Assembly (NCBI GenBank): GCA_035497315.1
Contig: DATJDU010000077.1
Coordinates: 1-49,314, forward strand
From: Andeanibacterium sp035497315
GTDB lineage: Bacteria > Pseudomonadota > Alphaproteobacteria > Sphingomonadales > Sphingomonadaceae
DNA: 49,314 nt
Reading direction: 5' to 3'
Below are positions 49,209 to 49,314 of the stretch, one piece after another; within the stretch, counting starts at the first letter, position 1; each line of letters begins with the position of its first letter. Made by a program: the position numbers and the translations under genes. The notes beneath the pieces were generated by a model. It worked only from the letters and a program-made list of their open reading frames with translations. It was not told the origin of the DNA and did no database searches.

Positions 49209-49314
49209 TCAGCCCTTGCGGGTGCCCGTCATCGGCATGGCGCCAAAGGCACCGGCATTGACGGTGCCGGTCAGCGCATCGCCGTCGATAGTGGCGGTGG
49301 CTTCGAGGGTGAGG
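49209..49314 (-). CDS. C-terminal fragment of a gene cut by the window edge
   Basis: The minus strand reads LTLEATATIDGDALTGTVNA and then GAFGAMPMTGTRKG before a TGA at 49209-49211. Only about 34 residues are inside the window. The pattern of short strands with Gly-Thr repeats resembles the beta-rich C-terminus of exported or hydrolase-associated proteins, but no family can be named. The rest lies beyond position 49314. Confidence 0.6.
   Translation of the reverse strand, partial: LTLEATATIDGDALTGTVNAGAFGAMPMTGTRKG

Overview
This GC-rich window (every reading frame shows long spurious ORFs) comes from an alphaproteobacterium, most likely of the order Sphingomonadales. The support is a ChpT-type histidine phosphotransferase of the CtrA pathway, an ATP12-family F1 assembly chaperone, an RpoH sigma factor, a TorF-family outer-membrane protein, a TIGR02186 protein coupled to a TSUP permease, and interspersed GC-rich palindromes that I recall from sphingomonad genomes. 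I cannot assign a genus. The window is chromosomal and mostly housekeeping. I see no prophage, CRISPR array, rRNA or classical insertion sequence. No gene-free stretch exceeds 300 bases.

Layout. Positions 1-5600 hold tRNA-Leu(UAG), trigger factor, an exported protein, and the protein-quality-control pair clpP and clpX with a small downstream ORF. Positions 5600-10000 hold mostly minus-strand genes: an SDR oxidoreductase, a GFA protein, a CDF metal exporter, mtgA and rpoH. They are interrupted by a compact palindrome-bounded element carrying a DUF559 endonuclease-like gene (8579-9062). Positions 10100-13640 hold rluD, a JAMM peptidase, chpT, a peptidoglycan amidase and the RNase P RNA. Positions 13790-19600 hold UDP-glucose dehydrogenase coupled to a PPP-type phosphatase, the TorF protein, a SIMPL protein, glyoxalase I and nhaA. 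Positions 19700-25900 hold an NfrB-like glycosyltransferase coupled to an NfrA-C-like protein, a TSUP permease coupled to a TIGR02186 protein, and a HerA-like ATPase. Positions 26000-31160 hold a MATE exporter, queE and valS, with a short empty relative of the DUF559 element between queE and valS. Positions 31280-34880 hold a four-gene Mla/MCE lipid transport operon. After it come a GGDEF protein, a five-gene operon with 4-bp overlaps (crcB, pseudouridine synthase, HAD phosphatase, small membrane protein, ATP12), rpsU, a membrane FKBP, a DUF4153 protein, gatCA and gatB split by an inverted acyltransferase, trmL, two tandem exported paralogs of unknown function and a truncated gene at the right edge.

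Working together: tig, clpP, clpX and rpoH form a folding, proteolysis and heat-shock set. mtgA and the amidase act on peptidoglycan. MlaE/F/D with the auxiliary lipoprotein should move lipids across the envelope. gatC, gatA and gatB supply Gln-tRNA and/or Asn-tRNA; valS, trmL, queE, the two pseudouridine synthases and rnpB serve tRNA and rRNA maturation. The most unusual structure is the DUF559 element. Its gene lies exactly between two palindromic halves, takes its Shine-Dalgarno sequence from one half and its stop codon's last base from the other. A 145-bp gene-less relative lies about 19 kb away. It looks like an autonomous/non-autonomous pair of a mobile palindrome family.
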